From positions 31,880 through 95,879 of the forward strand of contig JAOMCN010000003.1 in assembly GCA_028345065.1 (NCBI GenBank): 64,000 bases of DNA. Direction: 5' to 3'. Position 1 is the first letter of the stretch. Every line of letters begins with the position of its first letter. The notes beneath the pieces are model-generated. The model saw only the letters and a program-made list of their open reading frames with translations, made no database searches and had not been told where the DNA came from. Origin of the DNA: Rhodospirillales bacterium. GTDB taxonomy: Bacteria > Pseudomonadota > Alphaproteobacteria > Rhodospirillales > UBA2165. The position numbers were made by a program, and so were the translations under genes. Of this stretch, positions 45,592-57,584 are shown piece by piece.

Positions 45592-46908
45592 CTAAATCCT
45601 TGCTAACTTATTAAGAACTGAATTTGGTGTCATTTCATCTTTTTCACCAGTTGCTCGATTCTTTAATTCAATCACACCATTCTTAATTCCACGGGTTCCG
45701 GCAATAATTTGCCAAGGCAATCCAATTAAATCCATATTGGCAAATTTAACCCCCGCTCGTTCATCTCGATCATCATAGAGGACATTTAAACCAGCATTTC
45801 CAAGTCGGAAATAAAGGTCTTCACACGTACTATCGCAACTTTCATTACCAGAGCTAAGATTTATTATACCTATATCAAATGGCGCTACTGATTCAGGCCA
45901 AATAATGCCATCGTCATCATGTGACGCTTCAATTATCCCTGCAACTAACCGAGATATTCCAATCCCATAAGACCCCATTTCTACAGGCACTTCTTGGCCA
46001 GAGGGACTACTGATAAAAGCATTCATAGATTTTGAATATTTGGTGCCAAAATAGAAAATGTGTCCGACTTCTATCCCACGAGCAGATACCAGATCCTCTG
46101 CCAGCAATGATGCTTGGTTTAAGTTATGCTTTTCATCAGTAGCTGCATAAAGCCCCGTCCATTTATCGACTATTGGTTGGAAGTCCTCATTGTAATCAAT
46201 ATTGTCCTTAGGCAAATCAAATGAAAGAATATCTTTATGGCAGAAAACTTCAGATTCTCCTGTATCTGCAAGAATTAAAAATTCGTGGCTCATATCACCA
46301 CCAATGGGACCAGAATCTGCGGCCATTGGTATGGCTCTTAATCCCATACGAGCAAATGTGCGAAGGTAAGCCACAAACATCTTATTGTAGGTTCTTTTTG
46401 CACCCTCGAAATCCAAGTCAAAAGAATAAGTATCCTTCATCAAGAATTCACGCCCACGCATAACGCCAAAGCGGGGCCGCACCTCATCCCGGAATTTCCA
46501 TTGTATGTGGAACAAGAGTTTTGGCAGGTCCTTATAGGTACGTACCGAACCACGAAAAATTTCTGTGATTAGTTCTTCATTGGTTGGCCCGTATAGCATC
46601 TCTCTCTCATGCCGGTCTGTTATGCGCAACATTTCCTTACCGTAGTCTTCATATCGGCCACTCTCACGCCAAATTGTTGCGGGCTGAATGGTAGGCATTA
46701 ATAGTTCCTGGCAACCGGCAAAGTTTTGTTCTTCTCGCACAATTTGTTCGATTTTTTTCAGGACCCGTAAACCAAGTGGTAGCCAGGAATAAATACCGGC
46801 GCTCGATTGACGGATCATGCCAGACCGCATCATATATCTATGCGAAACAATTTGCGCTTCGGCAGGGTTTTCTTTCAGCGTCGGCATCAAAAATTTCGAC
46901 AAATACAT
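45592..46908 (-). CDS. proS: Prolyl-tRNA synthetase (short form, no editing insertion)
   Basis: [64 protein letters not shown]; 438 aa. Confidence 0.96.
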   Translation of the reverse strand: MYLSKFLMPTLKENPAEAQIVSHRYMMRSGMIRQSSAGIYSWLPLGLRVLKKIEQIVREEQNFAGCQELLMPTIQPATIWRESGRYEDYGKEMLRITDRHEREMLYGPTNEELITEIFRGSVRTYKDLPKLLFHIQWKFRDEVRPRFGVMRGREFLMKDTYSFDLDFEGAKRTYNKMFVAYLRTFARMGLRAIPMAADSGPIGGDMSHEFLILADTGESEVFCHKDILSFDLPKDNIDYNEDFQPIVDKWTGLYAATDEKHNLNQASLLAEDLVSARGIEVGHIFYFGTKYSKSMNAFISSPSGQEVPVEMGSYGIGISRLVAGIIEASHDDDGIIWPESVAPFDIGIINLSSGNESCDSTCEDLYFRLGNAGLNVLYDDRDERAGVKFANMDLIGLPWQIIAGTRGIKNGVIELKNRATGEKDEMTPNSVLNKLARI

Positions 46909-47000
46909 TGGTTGATATTATCCTTATTTATGATTCTTGGTTAGGTAAGCCGAACCTTATACACCTATTTTATAGATGTATAAGTTTGATCTTGACCATA

Positions 47001-47438
47001 TCAAGGCGTCTGAATAACTTTTTGACATTTTGTTGTAATGGCAAGGCTATCTTTAGCATTTAGCCTCCGATCGTTTAAATAGATAGTACGACCTTTTAAT
47101 TTTATTCTTCCGACTGACATAATGGCAGAAAGACCATTAGCATCTAACCCAAATTTTTTCGCAATATCTAAATTAAGCTTGAACGTTAATTCCTTTGGCA
47201 AGGTTAGTCTCTCATCACGAAAATATTCTACGCTTTTCACTTTCTTTCCACGGACATCTACTCCAGGCTCAAAGTCTATATCGCGGTAAAACTGATGGTG
47301 TATTAATTGTCCGCAATCCTTTTTAGAAATAATTACGTTTGTTTCAGATGCCGATACTGGAAACGCGGTTATCGCAGTGAACATCGTTATAAGTGGTAAT
47401 AAATACACGGGATATAAAAATATAGTTATTTTGGACAT
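47001..47438 (-). CDS. Small secreted protein of unknown function
   Basis: N-terminal signal peptide (FLYPVYLLPLITMFTAITAFPVSASE); mature part with DIDFEPGVDVRGKKV, two Cys residues. Confidence 0.75.
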   Translation of the reverse strand: MSKITIFLYPVYLLPLITMFTAITAFPVSASETNVIISKKDCGQLIHHQFYRDIDFEPGVDVRGKKVKSVEYFRDERLTLPKELTFKLNLDIAKKFGLDANGLSAIMSVGRIKLKGRTIYLNDRRLNAKDSLAITTKCQKVIQTP

Positions 47439-47501
47439 TACATTTTTTCAATTTTTCAAATACTCTATAGAGCGAATCCGTTAACTAAATTGTAAACCGA
47501 A

Positions 47502-48044
47502 CTAAGGATATACTTTTTTCCAAGGAGGGTTAAGTATTTCAATTTTTTCGTAAATCGGACAATCTATACTATGAGCGCCAGGTAAGTAGCCAACGCTTTG
47601 CAAAAATTCACCAACAATTTGTTTACCTATAAATTTGAAATTTAGTTTAAATAGTTTAATCCACTCTTCCCTAACTAAAGGATGGTGTTTCTTGATCCAA
47701 TCAGCAAATCCGTCATCGGTTTTTCGGAGTTCAACTAACCTTTTTGCATTAAAAATTGTCGATTCAATTTTTGTTCGATTTCTGATAATTAAATTATTTT
47801 CTAATAATCGTTTTACGTCTTTATCGTTAAAATTTGCTACTTGGGTTACATTAAAATTGTTAAAACTTAGTTTTAATGCCTCTCGTTTTTTAAGGATAAG
47901 TAGCCAGGATAGACCGGCCTGAAAAATTTCCATTACTAGTCGTTCAAAGAGCTCTGCTTCACCTGTTATGGGAAACCCATATTCCGTATCGTGGTAATCG
48001 CGGTGTAAGGGATGTTCTAAAGCGACCTTGCAATAGTTTGACAT
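47502..48044 (-). CDS. tag: DNA-3-methyladenine glycosylase I
   Basis: YHDTEYGFPITGEAELFERLVMEIFQAGLSWLLILKKREALKLSFNNF; GYLPGAHSIDCPIY. Confidence 0.92.
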   Translation of the reverse strand: MSNYCKVALEHPLHRDYHDTEYGFPITGEAELFERLVMEIFQAGLSWLLILKKREALKLSFNNFNVTQVANFNDKDVKRLLENNLIIRNRTKIESTIFNAKRLVELRKTDDGFADWIKKHHPLVREEWIKLFKLNFKFIGKQIVGEFLQSVGYLPGAHSIDCPIYEKIEILNPPWKKVYP

Positions 48045-48121
48045 TAAATAAATTGCCTAATTTAAATCATGTTTTGGAATGCGGTATTATCTGATTTAAA
48101 GGGTGTACTAAATACAGTTAC

Positions 48122-48382
48122 TTAATTACTAGTGCTGTGTGTAGAAACAAAGTCTTTTATTGTAATAATATCATAAACATCGACGATATAAATAATTGAC
48201 CAAAGTACAAAGGCCAATCCTGTGTTGATAGCCATTTTTTTTAACATACGATGTTGGATGGGAGCCCCGGGGTCATTCCCTTCTTTAACATTTTGATTTC
48301 GTTGAACGCCAAAGGGCAGAACTATAAATAGAGTGATCCACCAAATAACAAAGTAAATAGCAAAACCGGTAACCAGACCCAT
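48122..48382 (-). CDS. DUF1467 family membrane protein
   Basis: MGLVTGFAIYFVIWWITLFIVLPFGVQRNQ...GNDPGAPIQHRMLKKMAINTGLAFVLW; two TM segments; next to rnj. Confidence 0.88.
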   Translation of the reverse strand: MGLVTGFAIYFVIWWITLFIVLPFGVQRNQNVKEGNDPGAPIQHRMLKKMAINTGLAFVLWSIIYIVDVYDIITIKDFVSTHSTSN

Positions 48383-48403
48383 CTATTAGATTCCTATTCC
48401 CTC

Positions 48404-50041
48404 TTAAATTCTAACAACATGAATTGTCACAAGTGGTCGCTTAGCGTGCGTTTCTCTAAGGCTTTTTCTAACTGTAATACGAGCCGTCTCCTGCACTACA
48501 TCATCATCCTGCAACTTTTCTGGACTTAAACCTTTAAATGCTTCTTTAATTTTATCGGTTAAGATTTCAACCATATACGTTACTTCATCATCATCCATAA
48601 GGGCATGTGTTGTTAATTTAGGTAGCCCAACAATGCCGCCTTTCTTATCCAATATCAAAGTTAAAACAACAACACCGTTATAGATGATGCGAGAGCGATC
48701 TTTTACTACTTTTCCAGTTAGTCTATGGAGTCGTGTTCCTTCGGCAGAAAAACGACCAACAGACACCTCATCGATAATTGTGGCAGGCCCCGATCCCAAT
48801 TTAACCATCGATCCATTTTTTACCAAGACTGTCTCCGGAACCTGACAATCTTTTGCTAATGCAACGTGTTTAACAAGATGTCGGGGCTCTCCGTGTACGG
48901 GGATGGCAATCTGAGGGCGGATTAATTGGTACATTTTGATAAGTTCTTCTCGAGCTGGATGGCCAGAGACATGTATGTACTCATTATGCTCTGATATTAC
49001 GTCAACACCAATTTGAATGAGCTTGTTTTGAAGCCTTCCGATTGATAGTTCGTTACCAGGTATAATTCGAGATGAAAAGATCACCGTATCACCTTGTCCA
49101 AATGTAACTTCTCGGTTATTTCCTGACGCGATGCTGGAAAGAGCAGCACGTGCTTCACCTTGACTACCTGTACAGATGTAAAGTATCTCATTGCTTGGTA
49201 TATTCTTAGCTTCTCCTGCTTCTAAAAACGGCGGGAGGTCAACAAGGTAACCTGTATTTCGTGCAGCTGAGTTAATTCTCCAAAGAGAACGGCCTACTAA
49301 TGCAACGGCACGATCGTTAGCGGTTGCAGCATTAAAAATAGTTTTTATGCGTGCAACATTAGAAGCAAAACAGGTTACCGCAACTTTTCCAGTAGATTTG
49401 CCAATAAGTTTTGTCATATTTTCAAGGAGAGAGGATTCAGAACCAGAGTTTCCATCGACAAATATGTTGGTTGAATCACCAATACATGCCAATACACCCT
49501 CGTCTCCAAGAGCTGCTAGGGCTGCTTCGTCTGAAATATCCCCGACGACTGGTTCAGGGTCAAATTTCCAATCACCAGTGTGAAAGATGGACCCAAGAGG
49601 CGTCCTGATGACAATCGCATTTGGCTCAGGCATGGAGTGTGTCAATGTAATCAATTCTAGCGAGAATGGTCCAACTGTAAAATGCCCGCGCAGGGGGACT
49701 TCTACAATTTCTATTTCAGACAGATGTCCATTTACCTTGAGTTTTCCCCGAAGGAGCTCAGCTGTAAAAGGAGTTGCGTAAATAGGGCACCGCAATCTAT
49801 CCCAAAGGTATGGTACAGCGCCTAAATGATCTTCATGACCATGGGTCAGAATTATACCTAGTAATTTTTCTCGTTTTTCTGCGATGAAAGAGGGATCTGG
49901 AACAATAACTTCAACGCCTGGTGTTGAATCATCACCAAACGTTATCCCCATATCGATAATTAACCAATCATGCTTCTCGGGCGCACCTAACCCATAGAGA
50001 TTGAAGTTCATCCCAATTTCTTCAGTGCCACCTAACGGCAC
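48404..50041 (-). CDS. rnj: Ribonuclease J
   Basis: PLGGTEEIGMNFNLYG; metallo-beta-lactamase LTHGHEDHLGAVPYL; FHTGDWKFDPEPV; HVSGHPAREEL. Confidence 0.96.
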   Translation of the reverse strand: MPLGGTEEIGMNFNLYGLGAPEKHDWLIIDMGITFGDDSTPGVEVIVPDPSFIAEKREKLLGIILTHGHEDHLGAVPYLWDRLRCPIYATPFTAELLRGKLKVNGHLSEIEIVEVPLRGHFTVGPFSLELITLTHSMPEPNAIVIRTPLGSIFHTGDWKFDPEPVVGDISDEAALAALGDEGVLACIGDSTNIFVDGNSGSESSLLENMTKLIGKSTGKVAVTCFASNVARIKTIFNAATANDRAVALVGRSLWRINSAARNTGYLVDLPPFLEAGEAKNIPSNEILYICTGSQGEARAALSSIASGNNREVTFGQGDTVIFSSRIIPGNELSIGRLQNKLIQIGVDVISEHNEYIHVSGHPAREELIKMYQLIRPQIAIPVHGEPRHLVKHVALAKDCQVPETVLVKNGSMVKLGSGPATIIDEVSVGRFSAEGTRLHRLTGKVVKDRSRIIYNGVVVLTLILDKKGGIVGLPKLTTHALMDDDEVTYMVEILTDKIKEAFKGLSPEKLQDDDVVQETARITVRKSLRETHAKRPLVTIHVVRI

Positions 50042-50051
50042 AAAAAGTAGT

Positions 50052-50864
50052 TCATTTTCCAGGGGAGTACCTATTTATGTCTCTAAGTTTCTCATTCGCC
50101 TTAAATATCGTGAAAAGGCCGCGAAGAGTTAAGCTAGGATCACAAATATCAATTGCATCACATGAAGTGTGAAAAAGGTTTGCTAAACCACCTGTCGCAA
50201 CTACTTTCATTGAACACCCAAACTCATTGGAAATGCGGGTAACCATCCCTTCAATCATGCTAACGTGCCCCCAAAAAATACCGGATTTCATCGCAGAGAC
50301 AGTATCCTTTCCAATAACCGAATCCGGTTTATCAATTGCGACACGTGGTAGCTTAGCTGCCCCATGATGGAGAGCTTCAAGAGATAAATTTATACCGGGA
50401 TAAATAGCTCCACCACAATAATCCCCCTCATTATTAATCACATCGAAGGTAGTAGCAGTACCAAAATCCAAAATAAGTAGGGGTCCACCATAGGTATCTT
50501 GCGCAGCTACGGCATTGCATAAACGGTCCGCGCCAACCTCACGCGGGTGGTCTATTAAAATCTTTAGACCCAATTTTACCTCTGGGTCGCCAATTACCAT
50601 GGCGTCACAATTGAAATACTTCAAACAGAGTAATTTAAGGTCGGCAAGATTATCTGGGACAACGGTAGCTAAAATTGCCGAAGTAATCTTTTTCTTTTCA
50701 ATCCCCTCTTTTTGAAGTAACTGGGTAAGCCAAACACCAAATTCATCGGCTGTTCTATTGCTTTCGGCGCCTGCGCGCCATTCGCCTTGGAGATCTCCGA
50801 ATTCTGAAAAAACTGCAAATACGATATTGGTATTTCCCGAGTCAATAGCTAGCAGCATGCGCAT
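50052..50864 (-). CDS. coaX: Type III pantothenate kinase
   Basis: LLAIDSGNTNIVFAVF; VGADRLCNAVAA; LILDFGTATTFDVIN; GAIYPGINLSLEAL. Confidence 0.96.
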   Translation of the reverse strand: MRMLLAIDSGNTNIVFAVFSEFGDLQGEWRAGAESNRTADEFGVWLTQLLQKEGIEKKKITSAILATVVPDNLADLKLLCLKYFNCDAMVIGDPEVKLGLKILIDHPREVGADRLCNAVAAQDTYGGPLLILDFGTATTFDVINNEGDYCGGAIYPGINLSLEALHHGAAKLPRVAIDKPDSVIGKDTVSAMKSGIFWGHVSMIEGMVTRISNEFGCSMKVVATGGLANLFHTSCDAIDICDPSLTLRGLFTIFKANEKLRDINRYSPGK

Positions 50865-50875
50865 TATTTCCTAAA

Positions 50876-51631
50876 TCAGTGGTTTAAATACACATCAGCA
50901 GCACGGATGGTGCGGAGACCAGTATCGGTTTGTATTTTGAGTGCACCATAATCATCTAGACCGATAAATCGACCGGTATATGACTGTTGTCCACAGTTAG
51001 CTGTTATTTCCTCTTCTAACCCGTGCGCGTGTTTTAACCAGGCGTTACGTACAGAGGAAAAACCTTCTTTAGACCATCTTAAGTACCACTCATATACAAA
51101 TTGGTAATAATAGAATAAAGCGTCTTTTACAGGGATTAACTGTCTTGTCTCTTCAAATATCGATGTCGCAGGAAATTGGGTCTCTGTCGGGGAATGGGCT
51201 AAGTTGACCCCACAACCAATGACAAGCCATTTGGATTGATTAGTGCTCCAATCACCTGATTCTAGTAACGTCCCTGATAATTTTTTCTTATTAAGAAGCA
51301 CGTCATTCGGCCACTTAAAGGAATAGTTCGAAACCGAGACAAATCTTGCTAGCACTTCCCCTAAAGCTAGCGCCGGTAGAAACGCTATCTGTGTGGCTTG
51401 TGCTAATGGGGTGCAGGGTCGTAGTATAATTGAGCTATAAAGATTTCCACGTTTAGATACCCAGTTACGGTTCATCCTACCCTTTCCATGTGTCTGTGCT
51501 TTAGCCCAAACAACTGTACCCTCTGGAGCATCATCATCCGCGAGCAACTTTGCTTCATAGTTCGTACTCGTAACGGTCTCATGTGAAATAAGCGAAATGC
51601 CGGTCGGTAAGTCAGGAAGTGTCTTCGTCAT
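50876..51631 (-). CDS. birA: Biotin--[acetyl-CoA-carboxylase] ligase
   Basis: TNYEAKLLA; AKAQTHGKGRMNRNWVS; FKWPNDVLLNKKKLSGTLLE; GCGVNL. Confidence 0.93.
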   Translation of the reverse strand: MTKTLPDLPTGISLISHETVTSTNYEAKLLADDDAPEGTVVWAKAQTHGKGRMNRNWVSKRGNLYSSIILRPCTPLAQATQIAFLPALALGEVLARFVSVSNYSFKWPNDVLLNKKKLSGTLLESGDWSTNQSKWLVIGCGVNLAHSPTETQFPATSIFEETRQLIPVKDALFYYYQFVYEWYLRWSKEGFSSVRNAWLKHAHGLEEEITANCGQQSYTGRFIGLDDYGALKIQTDTGLRTIRAADVYLNH

Positions 51632-53109
51632 CCAGGAAAAAGCGCGGCGCTGGCCGCCGCCGCGCCCATCAGTAACGGTCCTGGAAGAAGTATTAGAAAA
51701 AGCGTAACAGCACCGGTTACAATTATAACGCCATTCATTTCCATACTGACTAGTTGGTCAAACTCTTCTTCTGGTTTATCAAAATACATAACTTTGACTA
51801 TTCGAAGATAATAGAAAGCGCCTACCACACTTGCTAGTACACCGATAATAGCCAATCCGAATAACTCAGCCTGAATGGCTGATTGAAATATATATAATTT
51901 GCCAACAAAGCCTGCCAATGGGGGAATTCCTGCCATTGAAAACATAAATATGGTGAGTGCGGCTGCCATAGCTGGGTTTGTTTTCGATAGGCCAGCTAAA
52001 TCATCGATATTTTCCACCATTCGGGAGTTGCGCTTCATCAATAAGATACAAGTGAAGGTACCAAGGTTCATAAATAAATAGATAGCAAGGTAAATGAGCA
52101 TACCATAGATGCCATCAGCACGAGTAGTTGTGTCACCTAACTGGCCAGCAACGGCCAAACCAATTAAAGCGTAGCCCATATGACCGATAGAGCTGTACGC
52201 CATTAGCCTTTTGATATTGCGCTGATTAATAGCTGCAAAGGCTCCAAGGATCATGGAGGCGATTGAGATAAAGATGATAATCTGTTGCCACTCCCCGGAA
52301 AGTTGACCAAAAGGTCCGGTCATAATGCGTATAAATAATCCCATCGCCGCTATTTTGGGAGCAATTGCGAAGAACGCCGTGACAGGTGTCGGTGCACCTT
52401 CATAAACATCCGGTGTCCACATGTGAAAGGGGACGGCAGAAACTTTGAACGCAAACCCGGATACTATGAAGACAATTCCAATTGTGATACCTATTGGTAC
52501 GTCAACATCTTCAGACGTAAAGAGTTTTGTTAATGAGTCAAAGTTAGTGGTACCGGAAAACCCATACACAAGTGTTAAACCGTAAAGCAGTAGGCCAGAA
52601 GCCAAAGCACCCAGCACAAAGTATTTGAGACCGGCCTCTGCCGAACGAGTGTTATCTCTCTGAAATGCAGCCATTACATAGAGGGACAAGCTCTGCAATT
52701 CCAAACCAAGATAGAGAGAAATTAGATCGTTAGCCGAAACCATCATAAGCATACCCAGCGTCGCTAGTAATATTAGCACCGGGAATTCAAAACGATTTAT
52801 TCCATGCATAATCAAATAATCTCTGGAGATCAAAATTGTGGCAGATGATGCCACTAGAACTAACGTTTTTATGAACAACCCAAAAGTATCGTTCACAAAC
52901 GCGCCACCAAAGGTTAGCGTTCTCCCGTCGGTGATTATTCCCACTAGGATTAGCGTTATTATTAAAACAACGATGCTCGCATAGGAAACAATACGGGCAC
53001 TCCGTTCTTGACGAGAATAAACACCAACCATTAGTAGGATCATCGCCGCTATAGCCAGAAAAATTTCCGGTAAAGCAGGTAAAAGAGCAGGAAACGGGGC
53101 TAACGACAT
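51628..53109 (-). CDS. nuoN: NADH-quinone oxidoreductase subunit N
   Basis: Proton-antiporter-like multi-TM; GLELQSLSLYVMAAFQRDNTRSAEAGLKYFVLGALASGLLLYGL; PFHMWTPDVYEGAPTPVTAFFA. Start possibly ATG 53109 (ORF from 53121). Confidence 0.96.
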   Translation of the reverse strand: MSLAPFPALLPALPEIFLAIAAMILLMVGVYSRQERSARIVSYASIVVLIITLILVGIITDGRTLTFGGAFVNDTFGLFIKTLVLVASSATILISRDYLIMHGINRFEFPVLILLATLGMLMMVSANDLISLYLGLELQSLSLYVMAAFQRDNTRSAEAGLKYFVLGALASGLLLYGLTLVYGFSGTTNFDSLTKLFTSEDVDVPIGITIGIVFIVSGFAFKVSAVPFHMWTPDVYEGAPTPVTAFFAIAPKIAAMGLFIRIMTGPFGQLSGEWQQIIIFISIASMILGAFAAINQRNIKRLMAYSSIGHMGYALIGLAVAGQLGDTTTRADGIYGMLIYLAIYLFMNLGTFTCILLMKRNSRMVENIDDLAGLSKTNPAMAAALTIFMFSMAGIPPLAGFVGKLYIFQSAIQAELFGLAIIGVLASVVGAFYYLRIVKVMYFDKPEEEFDQLVSMEMNGVIIVTGAVTLFLILLPGPLLMGAAAASAALFPG

Positions 53110-53121
53110 GAATTCTCCCAC

Positions 53122-54636
53122 CTATTTTGCCAAAATAGCCACTGCGTCATGGGCAGCAAGGGCTGAATGATAACGTTCCATCAAGTTCTCCACGGAAGAG
53201 TGCATCACATCCAAAAATGGAATCGGATAGATCCCCATGAAAAAGACGATGAATATTAATGGCGCAAAGACTGCAATTTCTCGAGGTGAAACATCTAAAA
53301 TCTTTTTTAAATCTTCTTTGGTCAGCTCTCCAAAAATAACACGCCGATAGAGATAGAGCATATAGGCAGCGCCAATGATTACGCCTGTAGCACCTAGTAA
53401 CGCCACCCAAGTATTTACTTGAAAAGTGCCAATTAAAATAAGGAATTCACCAACAAATCCGCTGGTACCAGGAAGGCCTACAGATGCCAACATGAAAATC
53501 ATGAAAATAAGCGCATAGAACGGCATGCGATGGACAAGACCTCCGTATGAAGATATTTCTCGAGAGTGAATACGGTCATAGACAATGCCAACAATAAGGA
53601 ATAATGCGGCAGACACCACGCCGTGGCTTAACATTTGAATTATTGCGCCTTCGATACCCTGTTGGTTAGCCGCAAAGCAGCCCATTGTCACAAATCCCAT
53701 ATGGGCTACAGAAGAATAGGCAATGAGTTTTTTCATATCTTCTTGTGCAAGGGCAACTAGTGAAGTGTAAATTATTGCGATAACGCTAAGCCCAAATATG
53801 AAGGGTGTAAAATCTGCGCTTGCGATGGGGAACATAGGTAACGAAAAACGTAAAAATCCGTAACCACCGAATTTAAGAAGTACCCCAGCTAAAATCACGG
53901 AACCAGCAGTGGGCGCTTCCACATGAGCATCGGGAAGCCAAGTATGAACCGGCCACATGGGTACTTTGACTGCAAATGAGGCAAAGAATGCCAACCAAAG
54001 CCAAGGCTGCAGCGAGACAGGGAAATCATGATTTAGGAGTATTGTAATATCCGCAGTTCCTGACTCAAATATCATGGTTAAGATTGCAAGTAACATCAGT
54101 ACCGAACCCACTAGGGTATAGAGAAAGAATTTGAAGGCGGCATAGTTGCGGCGGGGGCCACCCCAAACGCCAATAATCAAAAACATTGGGATAAGAACAC
54201 CCTCAAAAAACACATAAAATAGTACCAGATCGAGTGCAGAGAACATTCCAATCATCAGTGTTTCTAGAACCAGAAATGAAATCATATATTCCTTGACCCG
54301 ATCAGTAATCGAAATCCAACTTGCCGCGATGCAGAGAACCGTCAGTAAAGTTGAAAGAAGAATAAAAAACATCGAAATACCGTCGACACCCAAGTGATAT
54401 GCTAGACCGAGAGATTCCATCCAAACGGCCTTTTCTTCGAACTGGAAACCAACAATAGCGTTGTCGAATTTGACCCAAATTCCCAATGATACCGCAAACG
54501 TGATCAATGAAGTCCAGAGTGCGACTGCACGTGTATTTCTTGCCTCAACCTCGGGATTCCCTCGTATCAACAGGATAAAGAGTACACCAATCATTGGTGC
54601 AAATGTGATGACGGAAAGCCAAGGGAAGTTGTTCAT
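53122..54636 (-). CDS. nuoM: NADH-quinone oxidoreductase subunit M
   Basis: [59 protein letters not shown]. Confidence 0.97.
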   Translation of the reverse strand: MNNFPWLSVITFAPMIGVLFILLIRGNPEVEARNTRAVALWTSLITFAVSLGIWVKFDNAIVGFQFEEKAVWMESLGLAYHLGVDGISMFFILLSTLLTVLCIAASWISITDRVKEYMISFLVLETLMIGMFSALDLVLFYVFFEGVLIPMFLIIGVWGGPRRNYAAFKFFLYTLVGSVLMLLAILTMIFESGTADITILLNHDFPVSLQPWLWLAFFASFAVKVPMWPVHTWLPDAHVEAPTAGSVILAGVLLKFGGYGFLRFSLPMFPIASADFTPFIFGLSVIAIIYTSLVALAQEDMKKLIAYSSVAHMGFVTMGCFAANQQGIEGAIIQMLSHGVVSAALFLIVGIVYDRIHSREISSYGGLVHRMPFYALIFMIFMLASVGLPGTSGFVGEFLILIGTFQVNTWVALLGATGVIIGAAYMLYLYRRVIFGELTKEDLKKILDVSPREIAVFAPLIFIVFFMGIYPIPFLDVMHSSVENLMERYHSALAAHDAVAILAK

Positions 54637-54640
54637 TGCG

Positions 54641-56599
54641 TTAGCTCATCGTTACCAGAAACCAAGTCGTCAGACCCGCAATGCCCAACAACATGGCAAA
54701 AGCATAGTGATATAGGTAACCACTTTGTAACGCGCCGGCTCTGCGAGCTATATTAAGTGTAGTGGCCGCGATACCGTCCGGACCGACCCCGTCGATTAAG
54801 GCCCCGTCGCCAGATTTCCAAAATCCATATCCTAATGTGAATGCCGGTTTTACAAATAGGCGATCGTAAATTTCATCGAAGTACCATTTCCTTACGAGGA
54901 AGCGATGGGTCCTATGGAAACCGTTAGCTAACGCCCCAGGTAGCTCAGGTGCAAACATATACATCAGGTAGGCCAGTGCTATCCCAGCTACACCGACAAA
55001 AAGTGGTAGATACTTAACCCAAATCGGCACATGATGCGCGTTTTCAAGAGCGGGGTGAGAGGAAAGTATTAGTATTGAATTACCCCAGAACTCTGTGGCT
55101 TGATCACCCACAAAGAAGTCAAAGGTCAGTATTCCTACAAATAGCGCCCCAATTGCTAAAAATACTAAAGGCAAAATCATAACCTTAGGTGACTCATGCA
55201 CATGGGCAAGAGTGATTTCATCCGCTCGGTTTTCCCCATGGAACGTTAGGATGAGCAGCCGCCAAGAATAGAATGCCGTCAAAAATGCTGCGACGATCCC
55301 CATCCAAAAAGCATAATAACCAATCCCCGTGTGAGCTCCCCAGGCAGCTTCAAGGACGATGTCTTTAGAATAAAAACCGGAGAACGGCCATATCCCCGCT
55401 AGTGCGAGGCTCCCTACCCACATTAAAACATAGGTCACTGGGATCAATTTATAAAGTCCGCCCATTTTTCGCATGTCCTGTTCATCCGACATAGCATGGA
55501 TGACGGATCCAGCCCCAAGGAACAAAAGTGCCTTGAAGAATGCATGAGTAATAAGGTGGAACATACCCGCCGAATAGGCAGAAACACCAAGTGCGAAAAA
55601 CATGTAACCGAGTTGACTACAGGTGGAATATGCGATGACCCGCTTTATGTCATTTTGCACGCACGCTATAGTGGCCGCAAAGATAGCGGTTGAGGCACCA
55701 ACCAAGATTACCACTGTTAATGCTGTATCAGAATATTCAAATAATGGGGACAGACGGGCAACCATGAACACACCTGCTGTTACCATTGTGGCCGCATGTA
55801 TCAAAGCTGACACAGGGGTCGGTCCCTCCATTGCATCAGGTAGCCAAGTATGAAGACCCAATTGGGCCGATTTACCCATGGCGCCAACAAAAAGAAGGAG
55901 ACAAATTACCGTGAGAGCGTGGAATTCTCCGCCAAAGACTGTAATGACAGCATTGGATTTCTCTTCTGCAAGTCCAAAAATGGCATCGAAGCTTATTGTG
56001 TCAAATAGCAAGAAGGTAGCAAATATTCCCAAAGCAAACCCAAAGTCACCAACACGATTTACAACAAAGGCTTTTATGGCGGCTGCACAAGCAGAAGGAC
56101 GGTTATACCAAAAACCAATTAATAGGTAAGACGCTAAACCAACTCCCTCCCAGCCAAAAAAGAGTTGTATCAAATTGTTGGATGTAACGAGCATAAGCAT
56201 AAAAAAAGTAAAGAGGCTTAAGTAGCTCATGAACCTGGGAATTGAGTTGTCGTGAGACATATACCCAATGGAGTATATGTGGATCATTGAACTTACCCAG
56301 GTTACCATCAACAACATGATTAACGAGAGAGTGTCGCCACGCAGTTCCCACGAAAACTTTAGGGACCCCGACTCAACCCAGGTCCAGACTTTAATAACAA
56401 CGGCATTTCCGTAAACGACAACATCAATAAATGCTATTGTCGCGGCGACTGCAGATAGAAGCATTGCTCCTACCGTCACCATATGAGCCATTTGGTCTAT
56501 GTTCTTCTTTTTTTCGGGCTTGGTGATAGCACCAACGAAAACAAGGATGCCCGCAATAAAACTTCCAATGAGAGGTAAAAATACTGCTGAAACGTACAT
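54641..56599 (-). CDS. nuoL: NADH-quinone oxidoreductase subunit L
   Basis: [73 protein letters not shown]. Confidence 0.97.
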   Translation of the reverse strand: MYVSAVFLPLIGSFIAGILVFVGAITKPEKKKNIDQMAHMVTVGAMLLSAVAATIAFIDVVVYGNAVVIKVWTWVESGSLKFSWELRGDTLSLIMLLMVTWVSSMIHIYSIGYMSHDNSIPRFMSYLSLFTFFMLMLVTSNNLIQLFFGWEGVGLASYLLIGFWYNRPSACAAAIKAFVVNRVGDFGFALGIFATFLLFDTISFDAIFGLAEEKSNAVITVFGGEFHALTVICLLLFVGAMGKSAQLGLHTWLPDAMEGPTPVSALIHAATMVTAGVFMVARLSPLFEYSDTALTVVILVGASTAIFAATIACVQNDIKRVIAYSTCSQLGYMFFALGVSAYSAGMFHLITHAFFKALLFLGAGSVIHAMSDEQDMRKMGGLYKLIPVTYVLMWVGSLALAGIWPFSGFYSKDIVLEAAWGAHTGIGYYAFWMGIVAAFLTAFYSWRLLILTFHGENRADEITLAHVHESPKVMILPLVFLAIGALFVGILTFDFFVGDQATEFWGNSILILSSHPALENAHHVPIWVKYLPLFVGVAGIALAYLMYMFAPELPGALANGFHRTHRFLVRKWYFDEIYDRLFVKPAFTLGYGFWKSGDGALIDGVGPDGIAATTLNIARRAGALQSGYLYHYAFAMLLGIAGLTTWFLVTMS

Positions 56600-56612
56600 A
56601 AACTAAATACCT

Positions 56613-56924
56613 TTAACCCTTCATCATGTGGATGTCTTCAACAGCTATGCTGCCTCGGTTTCTAAAATAAACAACTAGTATTGCGAGCCCTATTGCCGCT
56701 TCAGCAGCTGCCACAGTAAGAACAAACAATGCAAACACCTGCCCCACTAAATCACCTAAATAAGATGAAAAGGATACGAGGTTGATGTTTATGGCAAGAA
56801 GAATTAGCTCAATTGACATTAAAATAATAATTACATTTTTTCGGTTTAGAAAAATGCCAAACACTCCCAGTGTGAAAAGTATAGCACCGAGGGTCAAGTA
56901 ATGCGCCAGGCCAATTTCAAACAT
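56613..56924 (-). CDS. nuoK: NADH-quinone oxidoreductase subunit K
   Basis: [41 protein letters not shown]. Confidence 0.97.
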   Translation of the reverse strand: MFEIGLAHYLTLGAILFTLGVFGIFLNRKNVIIILMSIELILLAININLVSFSSYLGDLVGQVFALFVLTVAAAEAAIGLAILVVYFRNRGSIAVEDIHMMKG

Positions 56925-57538
56925 TAGATACCACTTCCTGTTGACACCTTTTTAATCTCTATGGTGTCTTCAGGCCTACGATTGACCTGATTACTTATTC
57001 GTTGCTTACGCGTGCCCTCTCTCGATCGATGTGTCAAAACTATGGCACCAATCATCGCGACAAGAAGGATAATTCCTGCTGCCTGAAAAAAATAAACATA
57101 TTTCGTATAAATAATGTTTCCTAATGCTTCGGTATTTGCGATGTCTGATGGAACTGGAATTGGTGCAGCAAACCTCTCAGACACCTCGGGTGAGAATACG
57201 AACCCGCCGGCAACCACTGCAAGTTCCATTAGGAGAACTAAACCCACTATTCCCCCTAACGGTAGATATTGTAAAAAACCTTGCCGAAGTTCTGCAATAT
57301 TCACATCTAACATCATTACAACAAACATGAATAATACAGCAACGGCTCCCACATAGACGACGACCATGACCATAGCTAGAAACTCCGCTCCCAGAAGCAC
57401 AAACAATCCAGCCGAGTTAAAGAAAGCTAAAATAAGAAAAAGAACGGAATGAACGGGATTCCTAGCTGAAATTACCATCACTGCTGCCACTACTGTGATA
57501 ATAGAAAACAAATAAAAAGCGAGTGCTTGTATTACCAT
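56924..57538 (-). CDS. nuoJ: NADH-quinone oxidoreductase subunit J
   Basis: [53 protein letters not shown]. Start set to ATG 57538 (ORF from 57601 overlaps nuoI). Confidence 0.96.
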   Translation of the reverse strand: MVIQALAFYLFSIITVVAAVMVISARNPVHSVLFLILAFFNSAGLFVLLGAEFLAMVMVVVYVGAVAVLFMFVVMMLDVNIAELRQGFLQYLPLGGIVGLVLLMELAVVAGGFVFSPEVSERFAAPIPVPSDIANTEALGNIIYTKYVYFFQAAGIILLVAMIGAIVLTHRSREGTRKQRISNQVNRRPEDTIEIKKVSTGSGI

Positions 57539-57584
57539 TTGGCTGTCCAAAAATGCTGTTTTATTTTCTTCATATCTAAATATT

